A stretch of DNA of 6,109 bases from an uncultured Collinsella sp. (GTDB lineage Bacteria > Actinomycetota > Coriobacteriia > Coriobacteriales > Coriobacteriaceae): assembly GCA_900757705.1 (NCBI GenBank), contig CAAEOW010000181.1, positions 1 to 6,109 on the forward strand, given 5' to 3'. The first letter of the stretch is position 1. Each line of letters begins with the position of its first letter. Positions 1 to 5,563 of this stretch are shown piece after piece. A program made the position numbers and the translations under genes. Under the pieces are notes generated by a model. That model was given only the letters and a program-made list of their open reading frames with translations, was not told where the DNA came from and searched no databases.

Positions 1-1
1 C

Positions 2-1825
2 CAGCAGCTTAAGCAGGGCGACCGCCTGGCCGTGATGGGCAAGGTTGAGTTTGCCTACGGTTTTAAGCAGATGGCCTCGCCGCACTTTGAAAAGCTCGAT
101 GAGGGGCGTGCTGCGGGCACCATTTTGCCGGTCCATTATGTGAGTGACGGCGTGAGCCAGGCATGGATGCGCCGCATCGTAAGAGGCGCGCTCGAGGTCG
201 TCGGCAATCCCTTCGACCCGATTCCCGCACGCTTGCGCGTTAAACGTCGCCTGATGAGCAATGCCCGTGCGCTTCGATCGATCCACTTTCCTTCGAGCAT
301 GGCTGAGCGCGATATCGCGCGCGCACGGCTTGCCTACGAGGAGTGCCTCTACCTGCAGCTGGCGCTGCGCCTGCGCAACGACGGCGGCCTGGTCGATGTG
401 GTGCCCTATGCCCACGCCGCGGGCGAGCACCTGGCCGCGCTTAAGCAGGCCCTGCCGTTTTCGCTGAGCGACGAGCAGGAGGCCGCGTTCCAAGATATCC
501 TGCGCGATATGTGCGATGGCGGGCGCGTGATGAACCGCCTGCTGCTGGGCGATGTCGGTACCGGCAAGACCGCTGTTGCCGCCTGCGCGCTGGCTGTGGC
601 TGCCGATAGCGGCACGCAGGCCTGCGTTATGGCGCCCACGGGCGTGCTGGCGCGTCAATATGCCGATAAGACCGGCCCCTTGCTTTCGCAGGCTGGCATG
701 ACCTGGGCGCTCCTGACGGGCGCCACGCCGGCGGCCGAGCGCGAGCGGATCCATGCGCAGCTGGAATCGGGCGAGCTCGATGTCCTCTTTGGCACCCACG
801 CGGTGCTTTCGGATAACGTGACGTTTAAGCATCTGTCGCTCGTGGTCATCGATGAGCAGCACCGGTTTGGCGTCGGCCAACGCAACGCCCTGCGTGCGAA
901 GGGCCCTGGTGCCGATCTGCTCGTTATGACGGCAACGCCCATCCCACGTACGCTGGCGCTTTCGGTCTACGGCGATCTGGACACGAGCATCATCCGCCAT
1001 CGGCCCGTCCCTGGCGCTGGCGTGACGACACGCGTGCTTACCGAGTCGAGCCGCGACCTTGCCTATGGCGCCATCCGCGAGGCGCATGAAAAGGGTCAGC
1101 AGGCCTACGTGATTTGCCCGCTCGTGGAGCCGAGCGACTCGGCCGATGAGCTGGAGGACGTGCCCGGTATCGCCCGCGACGGCGAGGGCCGCGTGACGGT
1201 CCCCGTGCCGCTGCACGATACGGCGACCGAGCTCGATCGCCTGCGTCTGGCGTTGCCGGGTCTTGCCATCGAGCGCCTTCACGGCCGCATGCCAGCGGGG
1301 GAGAAGGACCAGGTTATCGATGCCTTCAAGCGCGGCGAGATTGACGTGCTCGTCTCGACTACGGTGGTCGAGGTGGGCGTCGACGTGCCCAACGCCACCG
1401 TCATGGTCATCGAGAACGGTGAGCGCTTTGGCTTGGCGGCCCTGCACCAGCTGCGCGGCCGCGTGGGCCGCGGCAGCGTGTCGGGCACCTGCCTGGTCAT
1501 GACGCACTCCAAGGGCAACGGCGGCGCTTCGGCGGCGCAAGACCGTCTCCAGTCGCTCGAAAAGACCTCGGACGGCTTTACGCTCGCCCAGATGGACCTT
1601 CGTCTGCGCCACGAGGGCGAAATCCTGGGGTACCGCCAGCATGGCGGTGTGACTCTGCGCTTTGTCGACCTGGATGCCGACGAGGAGCTGATCGAGTGGG
1701 CCCATTTGGACGCGGTCGAGCTCTTGCGGTATGCTTGCAACCTTGACTCCGTGGCGACGCGCCCCCTGCGCGATGCGGTCGCCATGCGATATCGACACAT
1801 TTTTAAGGAGGTCAGCGGAGGATGA
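2..1825 (+). CDS. recG: ATP-dependent DNA helicase RecG, 5' end outside window
   Basis: RecG is a superfamily 2 helicase that remodels stalled replication forks and branch-migrates Holliday junctions. The frame is open from base 2, with no start in view, and 607 residues are visible. RecG proteins usually have about 680-730 residues, so roughly 100 N-terminal residues are missing. The visible part opens inside the wedge OB-fold (LKQGDRLAVMGKVEF). Counting from the first visible codon, Walker A GDVGTGKT is at 183-190, the DEQH box at 284-287, TATPIPRT at 310-317, STTVVEVGVDVPNA from 452, and motif VI QLRGRVGRG at 483-491. The C-terminal DLRLRHEGEILGYRQHGG is the RecG translocation (TRG) region. 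The in-frame GTG at 32 and ATG at 35 lie inside the wedge domain and are not the true start. The stop overlaps the rsmD start by 4 nt. Identification is secure; all helicase motifs look intact. Confidence 0.97.
   Translation, partial: QQLKQGDRLAVMGKVEFAYGFKQMASPHFEKLDEGRAAGTILPVHYVSDGVSQAWMRRIVRGALEVVGNPFDPIPARLRVKRRLMSNARALRSIHFPSSMAERDIARARLAYEECLYLQLALRLRNDGGLVDVVPYAHAAGEHLAALKQALPFSLSDEQEAAFQDILRDMCDGGRVMNRLLLGDVGTGKTAVAACALAVAADSGTQACVMAPTGVLARQYADKTGPLLSQAGMTWALLTGATPAAERERIHAQLESGELDVLFGTHAVLSDNVTFKHLSLVVIDEQHRFGVGQRNALRAKGPGADLLVMTATPIPRTLALSVYGDLDTSIIRHRPVPGAGVTTRVLTESSRDLAYGAIREAHEKGQQAYVICPLVEPSDSADELEDVPGIARDGEGRVTVPVPLHDTATELDRLRLALPGLAIERLHGRMPAGEKDQVIDAFKRGEIDVLVSTTVVEVGVDVPNATVMVIENGERFGLAALHQLRGRVGRGSVSGTCLVMTHSKGNGGASAAQDRLQSLEKTSDGFTLAQMDLRLRHEGEILGYRQHGGVTLRFVDLDADEELIEWAHLDAVELLRYACNLDSVATRPLRDAVAMRYRHIFKEVSGG
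1805..1811 (+). promoter_or_regulatory. Ribosome-binding site of rsmD
   Basis: AAGGAGG lies inside the last codons of recG, 10 nt before the rsmD ATG. It supports the ATGA-overlap start and independent initiation on top of translational coupling. A second GGAGG abuts the ATG too closely to act. Confidence 0.8.
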
Positions 1826-2478
1826 GAATCATCGGCGGCGAATGGCGCGGTCGTAAGATCGAGGAGCCCCGTGGTCGCGATGTCACCCGCCCCACGACCG
1901 ATCGCGTGCGCGAGGCATGCGCATCTATGGTCATGTCGGCATTCGACTTCGATCTGGACGAGGTCCGCGTGCTGGACGCCTTTGGCGGCTCCGGTGCCTT
2001 AGGGTTAGAGATGCTCTCACGTGGTGCCCGCTCACTCACGACGTTCGAGATCGATCGGGATGCCGCGCGGCTCATTACCAAGAATATCGAGTCGCTCTGT
2101 CGTGACCGTGCGCGTTGGCGCGTGGTCTCGGGCGATATGCTGGTGAGTGCCTCGCGCGGTCGTGTGCCGGGCGGCCCCTTTGATCTGGTCCTGCTCGACC
2201 CGCCCTATGCTTTTGGCGCCGAGCCGGTCGAGGTGCTGCTGCAGAACCTGGCTCAGCAGGGTCTGCTTGCACCTGGCGCTTATGCCCTGTTTGAGCATGC
2301 CGCCGCCGATGCGGGCGCGCATTCGGCAGGCTTTGAGATCGTGCGCGAGAAACGCTACGGCATTACCTCGGTCGACCTGCTTCGTTGGGTCGGCGATGAC
2401 GATGGTGAGGAAGATTGCGCTGGCACCGATGCTCACAACAACGATGCCACGACGTTTCAGGAGGACGACCATGAATGA
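1822..2478 (+). CDS. rsmD: 16S rRNA (guanine966-N2)-methyltransferase RsmD
   Basis: RsmD uses S-adenosylmethionine to methylate N2 of G966 in 16S rRNA of the small ribosomal subunit. The 218-residue protein begins MRIIGGEWRGRKI, typical of the family. It has the conserved TRPTTDRVREA segment at 22-32, the SAM-binding motif I DAFGGSGALGLE at 52-63, an acidic motif FEID at 75-78, and the catalytic DPPY motif at 126-129. The Rossmann fold ends near residue 190. After it comes an acidic, low-complexity tail (about 192-218) that makes the protein somewhat longer than the usual 180-200 residues. The ATG lies in an ATGA overlap with the recG stop and has a strong AAGGAGG 10 nt upstream. Its last 8 nt overlap coaD. 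The recG-rsmD-coaD order is common in Gram-positive bacteria and supports the call. Confidence 0.95.
   Translation: MRIIGGEWRGRKIEEPRGRDVTRPTTDRVREACASMVMSAFDFDLDEVRVLDAFGGSGALGLEMLSRGARSLTTFEIDRDAARLITKNIESLCRDRARWRVVSGDMLVSASRGRVPGGPFDLVLLDPPYAFGAEPVEVLLQNLAQQGLLAPGAYALFEHAAADAGAHSAGFEIVREKRYGITSVDLLRWVGDDDGEEDCAGTDAHNNDATTFQEDDHE
2459..2464 (+). promoter_or_regulatory. Ribosome-binding site of coaD
   Basis: AGGAGG lies inside the end of rsmD, 6 nt before the coaD ATG. It decides the coaD start against the much longer open frame that runs back into rsmD. Confidence 0.85.
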
Positions 2479-2968
2479 CACCATCAACCGCGTGATCGTC
2501 CCGGGCACCTTCGATCCCATCACGTTTGGCCATATCGACGTCATCCGCCGCGCCCGCCGCATCTTTCCCAGTGTGATCGTCGCTGTTGCCGAGTCGCAGG
2601 GTAAAAACGGTGTGGGTACCACGTTTATGCTCGATGAGCGCGTGGCGCTGGCTCGCGAGGCGCTCGGTGATATCGACGGCGTCGAGGTCCTGCCCTTTAC
2701 CGGCCTCTTGGTCGACTTCGCTCGTGAGCAGGGGGCGGGGGCCGTGGTCAAGGGCCTGCGCGCCATGACCGACTTTGAGTACGAGCTGCAGCAGGCAGAC
2801 CTCAACTACCGCTTGGATAACGAGCTGGAGTCCATCTTTGTCATGAGTGCGCCGCAGTACGGCTATATCTCGAGCTCGGTCGTTCGCCAGATCGCCTCGC
2901 TCGGCAGCGATGTATCGACGTTTGTTCCGCCCAACGTGGTCGAAGCGCTCAGACATCGCTTTTCGTGA
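2471..2968 (+). CDS. coaD: Phosphopantetheine adenylyltransferase CoaD
   Basis: CoaD catalyses the penultimate step of coenzyme A synthesis, ATP plus 4'-phosphopantetheine to dephospho-CoA and pyrophosphate, in the cytoplasm. The 165-residue product matches the usual length of about 160. The nucleotidyltransferase motif PGTFDPITFGH at 11-21 contains the T-x-G-H signature (T18, G20, H21). VKGLRAMTDFEYELQ in the middle is the family's phosphopantetheine-binding region, and ISSSVVR at 133-139 is the C-terminal ATP-binding motif. The frame stays open far upstream inside rsmD, but the ATG at 2471 is chosen because AGGAGG (2459-2464) lies 6 nt before it and the family N-terminus begins there. It overlaps the end of rsmD by 8 nt, so translation is probably coupled. 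No convincing terminator follows. Confidence 0.96.
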   Translation: MNDTINRVIVPGTFDPITFGHIDVIRRARRIFPSVIVAVAESQGKNGVGTTFMLDERVALAREALGDIDGVEVLPFTGLLVDFAREQGAGAVVKGLRAMTDFEYELQQADLNYRLDNELESIFVMSAPQYGYISSSVVRQIASLGSDVSTFVPPNVVEALRHRFS

Positions 2969-2990
2969 CGTTTTTTATTGCCTGGTGGCA

Positions 2991-3001
2991 TGTGGTAAAC
3001 T
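2991..3001 (+). promoter_or_regulatory. Possible promoter (extended -10) before the DivIVA-like gene
   Basis: The sequence TGTGGTAAACT contains a TG-N-TAAACT extended -10 box in the 68-nt gap after coaD. No good -35 box lies at 16-18 nt spacing; TTGCCT at 2978 is only 12 nt away. A start near 3008 would leave a short leader carrying the ribosome-binding site of the coiled-coil gene. Two other gaps in the window hold a similar motif. Confidence 0.5.
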
Positions 3002-3024
3002 AGCACGATGATATGTTACCTATG

Positions 3025-3032
3025 AAAGGAGA
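3025..3032 (+). promoter_or_regulatory. Ribosome-binding site of the DivIVA-like gene
   Basis: AAAGGAGA lies 4 nt before the ATG at 3037 (5 nt from its GGAG core). It comes after the in-frame ATGs at 3013 and 3022, so it excludes them as starts. Confidence 0.85.
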
Positions 3033-3036
3033 CCGG

Positions 3037-3534
3037 ATGCCGGGCGAGAATTTTCCTGGCGATAGGATCGTCAGCTTGGTCGATGAGCTCGAAGGGCTGA
3101 TCGAGGAAGCCAAGCCGCCTTTCGGCAAGAACGCTCAGTTCAAGGTCATCGACGCCGACGTGTTCTTCAACATCCTCGACGAGATCCGCATGAGCTATCC
3201 CGAGGAGTGGCAGAAGTCCCGCCGTATCCTTAAGGAGCGCGAGGAGCTTATGGCTTCCGCCGCCGCCCAGGCCGATTCCATCATCGCCGACGCTCAGCAG
3301 CAGGCCCTCACCATTGCCGGTGAGCAGGAGATCGTCCGCTTAGCGCAGCAGCAGGCCGACGACATCCGCGATCGTGCCCAGCAGTACGAGCGCGAGACGC
3401 GTTATGCTGCCGAGGACTACGCAGAGCAGGTCTTTACGCACCTGGAGGAGAACCTCAAGAGCCTGACCGGCACCGTTACCCGTTGCCGTCAGCAGCTCAA
3501 CGAGGGTGCCGCCCAGCAGAATGGTCAGTGGTAA
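3037..3534 (+). CDS. DivIVA-like coiled-coil protein, SepIVA-like (putative septation factor)
   Basis: This 165-residue protein has no catalytic motif. Residues 8-52 include a short conserved-looking segment (FKVIDADVFFNILDEIRMSYPEEW, about 35-58). Residues 60-155 are rich in Ala, Gln, Glu and Arg and read as a long coiled coil. No signal peptide or membrane segment is visible. Proteins of this type are often auto-named ATPase or DivIVA. In mycobacteria the DivIVA-domain septation factor SepIVA (Rv2927c) sits next to a DUF177 gene and rnc, as this one sits next to DUF177. I therefore infer a SepIVA-like role in division or envelope growth, from synteny and architecture rather than from shown sequence identity. 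ATGs at 3013 and 3022 are in frame, but AAAGGAGA (3025-3032) fits only the ATG at 3037. The stop shares one base with the next start (TAATG). Confidence 0.75.
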   Translation: MPGENFPGDRIVSLVDELEGLIEEAKPPFGKNAQFKVIDADVFFNILDEIRMSYPEEWQKSRRILKEREELMASAAAQADSIIADAQQQALTIAGEQEIVRLAQQQADDIRDRAQQYERETRYAAEDYAEQVFTHLEENLKSLTGTVTRCRQQLNEGAAQQNGQW

Positions 3535-4088
3535 TGGCTGAGTTCCCGAGCGTTACCGTCGATCTTTCTGAGCAGCTCGAGTTTCCTGGAGATTCGTATC
3601 CGCTGACCGGTAAGGTCGATGTCGCCACCTACACGGTGGGCGAGAAGGAGTACCAGCTGCAGGACGGCATCGACTACGACGTTGTCTTTACCAATGCCGG
3701 TACCGGTGTCTTGCTCACGGGCATGGTCCGCGCGCACGCCACCGGCGAGTGCGACCGTTGCTTGGAGCCCGCCTCGTTTGATATCGCCGGCGAGATCGAG
3801 GAGTTCTACCTCTTTGAGGAGCCCGAGGATCCCGAGGCCTACGAGGACGGCTACGAGCTCCTGGGTGAGGACCGCATCGTCGATCTGGGTGAGCCCATCA
3901 ACGACGCGGTCGTCATGGACACGCCGTTTGTGGTGCTCTGCAAGCCTGATTGCCGCGGTCTGTGTCCCACTTGCGGTTGCAATCTCAACGTCGAGCAATG
4001 CGATTGTGCCGCTCAGGCAGAGGCAGAATGGGCCGCTGCCACGGAAAATCCATTTGCAGCATTGAAGAATCTCAAGCTCGATGAGTAA
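3534..4088 (+). CDS. DUF177/YceD family protein, cysteine-rich
   Basis: This 184-residue protein belongs to the DUF177 (YceD, YlbN) family, which is nearly always found upstream of rpmF and is linked to ribosome, particularly 23S rRNA, biogenesis. The exact biochemical role is not settled. The N-terminal half is a beta-rich domain. A CDRCL motif (C73, C76) is followed by an acidic region (about 88-120). Then comes the family hallmark CKPDCRGLCPTCGCNLN with C136, C140, C144, C147 and C149, and finally CDC (C156, C158). These cysteines plausibly bind zinc, which is inference. The C-terminus NPFAALKNL matches the family's closing helix. The frame extends upstream to 3483, but the ATG at 3534 in the TAATG junction gives the expected N-terminus. 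There is only a weak ribosome-binding site, so translation probably depends on re-initiation after the upstream gene. Confidence 0.93.
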   Translation: MAEFPSVTVDLSEQLEFPGDSYPLTGKVDVATYTVGEKEYQLQDGIDYDVVFTNAGTGVLLTGMVRAHATGECDRCLEPASFDIAGEIEEFYLFEEPEDPEAYEDGYELLGEDRIVDLGEPINDAVVMDTPFVVLCKPDCRGLCPTCGCNLNVEQCDCAAQAEAEWAAATENPFAALKNLKLDE

Positions 4089-4091
4089 AAC

Positions 4092-4102
4092 TGTGGTAGT
4101 AT
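4092..4102 (+). promoter_or_regulatory. Possible promoter (extended -10) before rpmF
   Basis: TGTGGTAGTAT begins 4 nt after the DUF177 stop and holds TG-G-TAGTAT, an extended -10 box. No clear -35 is seen at standard spacing. It would give a leader of about 45 nt before the rpmF ATG. Confidence 0.5.
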
Positions 4103-4139
4103 CGCTACTTGCGCGTAATCGCCACACTGGATAGTTCAT

Positions 4140-4147
4140 AAGGAAGG
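4140..4147 (+). promoter_or_regulatory. Ribosome-binding site of rpmF
   Basis: AAGGAAGG lies 5 nt before the rpmF ATG and confirms that this short gene is translated from 4153. Confidence 0.85.
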
Positions 4148-4152
4148 TCACT

Positions 4153-4332
4153 ATGCCCGTACCTAAACAAAAGCAGGGTCGTATCCGCACTCACACCCGT
4201 CGTTCCGCCAACATGAAGATCTCGGCTGCGGCTCAGTCCACGTGCCCCCGTTGCGGCGCTGTCAAGCTTCCGCACTACGTGTGCCCCAGCTGCGGTTTCT
4301 ACAAGGACCGCGAGGTTATCGTTACCGAGTAA
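4153..4332 (+). CDS. rpmF: 50S ribosomal protein L32 (bL32), zinc-binding type
   Basis: This small gene encodes a 59-residue L32, a component of the large ribosomal subunit. The N-terminus MPVPKQKQGRIRTHTRRS is the typical basic, rRNA-binding L32 start. The C-terminal half holds a CxxC...CxxC zinc ribbon (C31, C34, C44, C47), so this is the C+ form that binds zinc, unlike the E. coli protein. The start is fixed by AAGGAAGG (4140-4147) with a 5-nt spacer. It follows the DUF177 gene by 64 nt, the classic yceD-rpmF arrangement, and precedes plsX, which is also a widespread order. A promoter-like TGTGGTAGTAT lies just after the upstream stop, so rpmF may have its own transcript in addition to readthrough. 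Confidence 0.97.
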   Translation: MPVPKQKQGRIRTHTRRSANMKISAAAQSTCPRCGAVKLPHYVCPSCGFYKDREVIVTE

Positions 4333-4335
4333 CGC

Positions 4336-4341
4336 TATACT
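4336..4341 (+). promoter_or_regulatory. Possible -10 box for a plsX transcript
   Basis: TATACT matches the -10 consensus at five of six positions, just after the rpmF stop. No TG extension and no convincing -35 (AGGTTA at 17-nt spacing) support it. If used, transcription would start near 4348 and the leader would contain both hairpins before plsX. Confidence 0.3.
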
Positions 4342-4355
4342 CTGGATGCGATGCC

Positions 4356-4369
4356 GTTCCAAATGGAAC
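4356..4369 (+). repeat. Small inverted repeat in the rpmF-plsX leader
   Basis: GTTCC and GGAAC form a perfect 5-bp stem with an AAAT loop. It stands 3 nt before the larger terminator-like hairpin. Its loop-side bases AAATGG (4361-4366) are also complementary to CCATTT (4395-4400) in the larger hairpin, so the two structures could be alternatives. Confidence 0.45.
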
Positions 4370-4372
4370 CAC

Positions 4373-4404
4373 AATGGCCGGCTCAATGAGTCGGCCATTT
4401 TTGT
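4373..4404 (+). terminator. Intrinsic-terminator-like hairpin between rpmF and plsX
   Basis: AATGGCCG (4373-4380) pairs with CGGCCATT (4392-4399). GCTC and GAGT continue the stem with one G-U pair, leaving a 3-nt AAT loop, so the stem is 12 bp. It runs into a T tract at 4398-4402. The plsX ribosome-binding site starts only 5 nt after the T tract. It may end the rpmF transcript or act as an attenuator of plsX. Confidence 0.75.
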
Positions 4405-4406
4405 AT

Positions 4407-4412
4407 AAGGAG
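4407..4412 (+). promoter_or_regulatory. Ribosome-binding site of plsX
   Basis: AAGGAG is 7 nt from the ATG at 4420 and only 1 nt from the ATG at 4414, so it selects 4420. It lies immediately after the T tract of the upstream hairpin. Confidence 0.85.
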
Positions 4413-4419
4413 CATGTAT

Positions 4420-5439
4420 ATGAGTAACGTTCGCGTTTGTGTAGACGTTGTGGGCGGAGACGAGAAACCTCAGGTTGTTCTCGATGGTATCGAGGCTGCG
4501 CTTGCCGCCGATCCCGATATCGAGGTCTTGGCAGCTGGCCCCGCTGAAATCGTTAATCCCTTTGCTGCTTCCCATGCACGTGTTGAGGCCCTTGAGGCAC
4601 CCGACGTTATCGCCATGGATGACGATCCCATTCGCGCCGTGATGACCAAGCGTAAGTCCTCGATCGTGCTTGCCTGCCGCGCCATCAAGAAGGGAAATGC
4701 GGACGCGTTCTTCTCTGCCGGCTCGACCGGTGCCATGACTGCTGCTGCCACCGCCTATGTGACGCCGTTTAGGTATCAGGCCGAAGGCAAGAAGCAGCCG
4801 GTACGTCCCTGTCTGACCAATGCGCTACCCAATCGCGCCGGCGGTCTGACGGTGCTGTGCGATATGGGCGCCAACCCCGATGTTGAGGTGGACGATATGG
4901 TGCGCTTTGCGCAGATGGGCAGCGCCTATGCCCGCGTCGTCTTGGGCGTTGACCATCCTCGCGTAGGTCTGCTCGCCAATGGCACCGAGGACGAGAAGGG
5001 CTCCAACTTTACCAAGGCCTGCTTCCCGGCCATGAAAGCCGCCGTTCCCGGCTTTGTGGGTAACTGCGAAGGCACCGATCTTACGTCGGGCAATTTTGAC
5101 GTCGTGGTCGCCGACGGCATGTCGGGCAATATTGCGCTCAAGGCCACCGAGGGCGCTGCCAAGTTTTTGCTGCAGGAGCTCAAGGGCGCCTTTATGGCCT
5201 CGCTCGGCACCAAGATCGCCGCGCTGCTCATCAAAAAGCAGATGCGCGGGATTAAGGCCAAGCTCTCTGGTGATGCCAAGGGCGGCGCGATTCTTTTGGG
5301 CCTGCGTGGCGTGGTCCTAATCGGCCATGGCGCCACCTCGGTCGAGGCTGTTAAAAACGGTACGCTCGCGGCGGCCGAAGCCGTGCGCGCGGGGCTGGTC
5401 GAGAACGTCGCCAACTCCATGGACGGCATCGTTTTGTAA
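4420..5439 (+). CDS. plsX: Phosphate acyltransferase PlsX (acyl-ACP:phosphate)
   Basis: PlsX converts acyl-ACP and inorganic phosphate to acyl-phosphate, the acyl donor that PlsY uses to make lysophosphatidic acid. It is a soluble protein that associates with the membrane. The 339-residue product has the family motifs in order: VDVVGGD at 8-14 (usually DAMGGD), MDDDP at 66-70, SAGSTGAM at 99-106, CDMGANPD at 147-154, RVGLLANGTEDEKGS at 181-195, FVGNCEGTDLTSG at 212-224, ADGMSGNIALK at 231-241 and GGAILLGLRG at 288-297. AAGGAG (4407-4412) is only 1 nt from the ATG at 4414 but 7 nt from the ATG at 4420, so 4420 is the start. The gene follows rpmF after an 87-nt leader with a terminator-like hairpin. 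The adjacent acpP encodes its substrate carrier. No fapR, fabH, fabD or fabG lies in the block. Confidence 0.96.
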   Translation: MSNVRVCVDVVGGDEKPQVVLDGIEAALAADPDIEVLAAGPAEIVNPFAASHARVEALEAPDVIAMDDDPIRAVMTKRKSSIVLACRAIKKGNADAFFSAGSTGAMTAAATAYVTPFRYQAEGKKQPVRPCLTNALPNRAGGLTVLCDMGANPDVEVDDMVRFAQMGSAYARVVLGVDHPRVGLLANGTEDEKGSNFTKACFPAMKAAVPGFVGNCEGTDLTSGNFDVVVADGMSGNIALKATEGAAKFLLQELKGAFMASLGTKIAALLIKKQMRGIKAKLSGDAKGGAILLGLRGVVLIGHGATSVEAVKNGTLAAAEAVRAGLVENVANSMDGIVL

Positions 5440-5481
5440 GAGCGAGTTAGAGCGCTGTTATGTGCCTCGCGGCCTGCTTCG

Positions 5482-5492
5482 TGGGGTAGAAT
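5482..5492 (+). promoter_or_regulatory. Possible promoter (-10) before acpP
   Basis: TGGGGTAGAAT contains the -10-like TAGAAT in the 124-nt gap after plsX and resembles the motifs before the coiled-coil gene and rpmF. No good -35 is seen at 16-18 nt. A start near 5499 would place the large palindrome in the early transcribed leader. Confidence 0.45.
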
Positions 5493-5505
5493 CAGAACCG
5501 TGTCT

Positions 5506-5534
5506 TGGTACCGCCCGGGCGGTACCATTCTTTT
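5506..5534 (+). terminator. Perfect 22-nt palindrome with T-rich tail before acpP
   Basis: The arm TGGTACCGCCC from 5506 is followed directly by its exact reverse complement to 5527. As RNA it can form a 9-bp stem with a CCGG loop, followed by TTCTTTT (5528-5534). This fits an intrinsic terminator after plsX. Because it also lies just after a -10-like box, it could instead be a protein-binding operator or a leader attenuator for acpP. Confidence 0.65.
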
Positions 5535-5551
5535 GGTATTCATGCACTATG

Positions 5552-5559
5552 AGAGGAAG
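5552..5559 (+). promoter_or_regulatory. Ribosome-binding site of acpP
   Basis: AGAGGAAG lies 4 nt before the ATG at 5564 (AGGA core 6 nt away). It overlaps the alternative in-frame ATG at 5549 and so argues against that start. Confidence 0.75.
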
Positions 5560-5563
5560 CGCT

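Noticed and set aside
1600..1700. Divergent RecG C-terminal motif (RHEGEILGYRQHGG rather than RGPGEFLGTRQSG).
   Set aside because: Actinobacterial RecG proteins often vary here, and all core helicase motifs are intact, so it does not suggest loss of function.
2147..2470. An N-terminal extension of coaD back to an ATG inside rsmD.
   Set aside because: The extra residues do not belong to the CoaD family, and the ATG at 2471 has the ribosome-binding site and the expected N-terminus.
2032..2956. Long open frames on the - strand opposite rsmD and coaD (about 197 and 257 codons).
   Set aside because: They lie antisense to well-identified genes, resemble no known family, and are expected in GC-rich coding DNA with few stops.
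2942..2976. A possible terminator after coaD: AAGCG/CGCTT stem and a nearby run of six T.
   Set aside because: The stem is only 5 bp, lies within the coaD coding end and is separated from the T run by about 9 nt.
2979..2990. A TGCC/GGCA inverted repeat just before the possible promoter of the coiled-coil gene.
   Set aside because: Four base pairs around a 4-nt spacer are expected by chance.
3525..4190. A 221-codon - strand frame opposite the DUF177 gene.
   Set aside because: It mirrors the codon pattern of the DUF177 gene, crosses the rpmF start and shows no recognisable motif.
5534..5542. TGGTATTCA after the acpP palindrome as an alternative extended -10.
   Set aside because: The hexamer matches the consensus poorly, and the -35 position falls in the GC-rich palindrome.
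4926..5543. A 205-codon - strand frame opposite plsX.
   Set aside because: It is antisense to an intact plsX with all family motifs, and its product is low-complexity Ser/Pro/Ala-rich.
5327..5563. An N-terminal extension of acpP back into plsX.
   Set aside because: ACP needs no such domain, the stretch overlaps plsX and the palindrome, and the ATG at 5564 has a ribosome-binding site.
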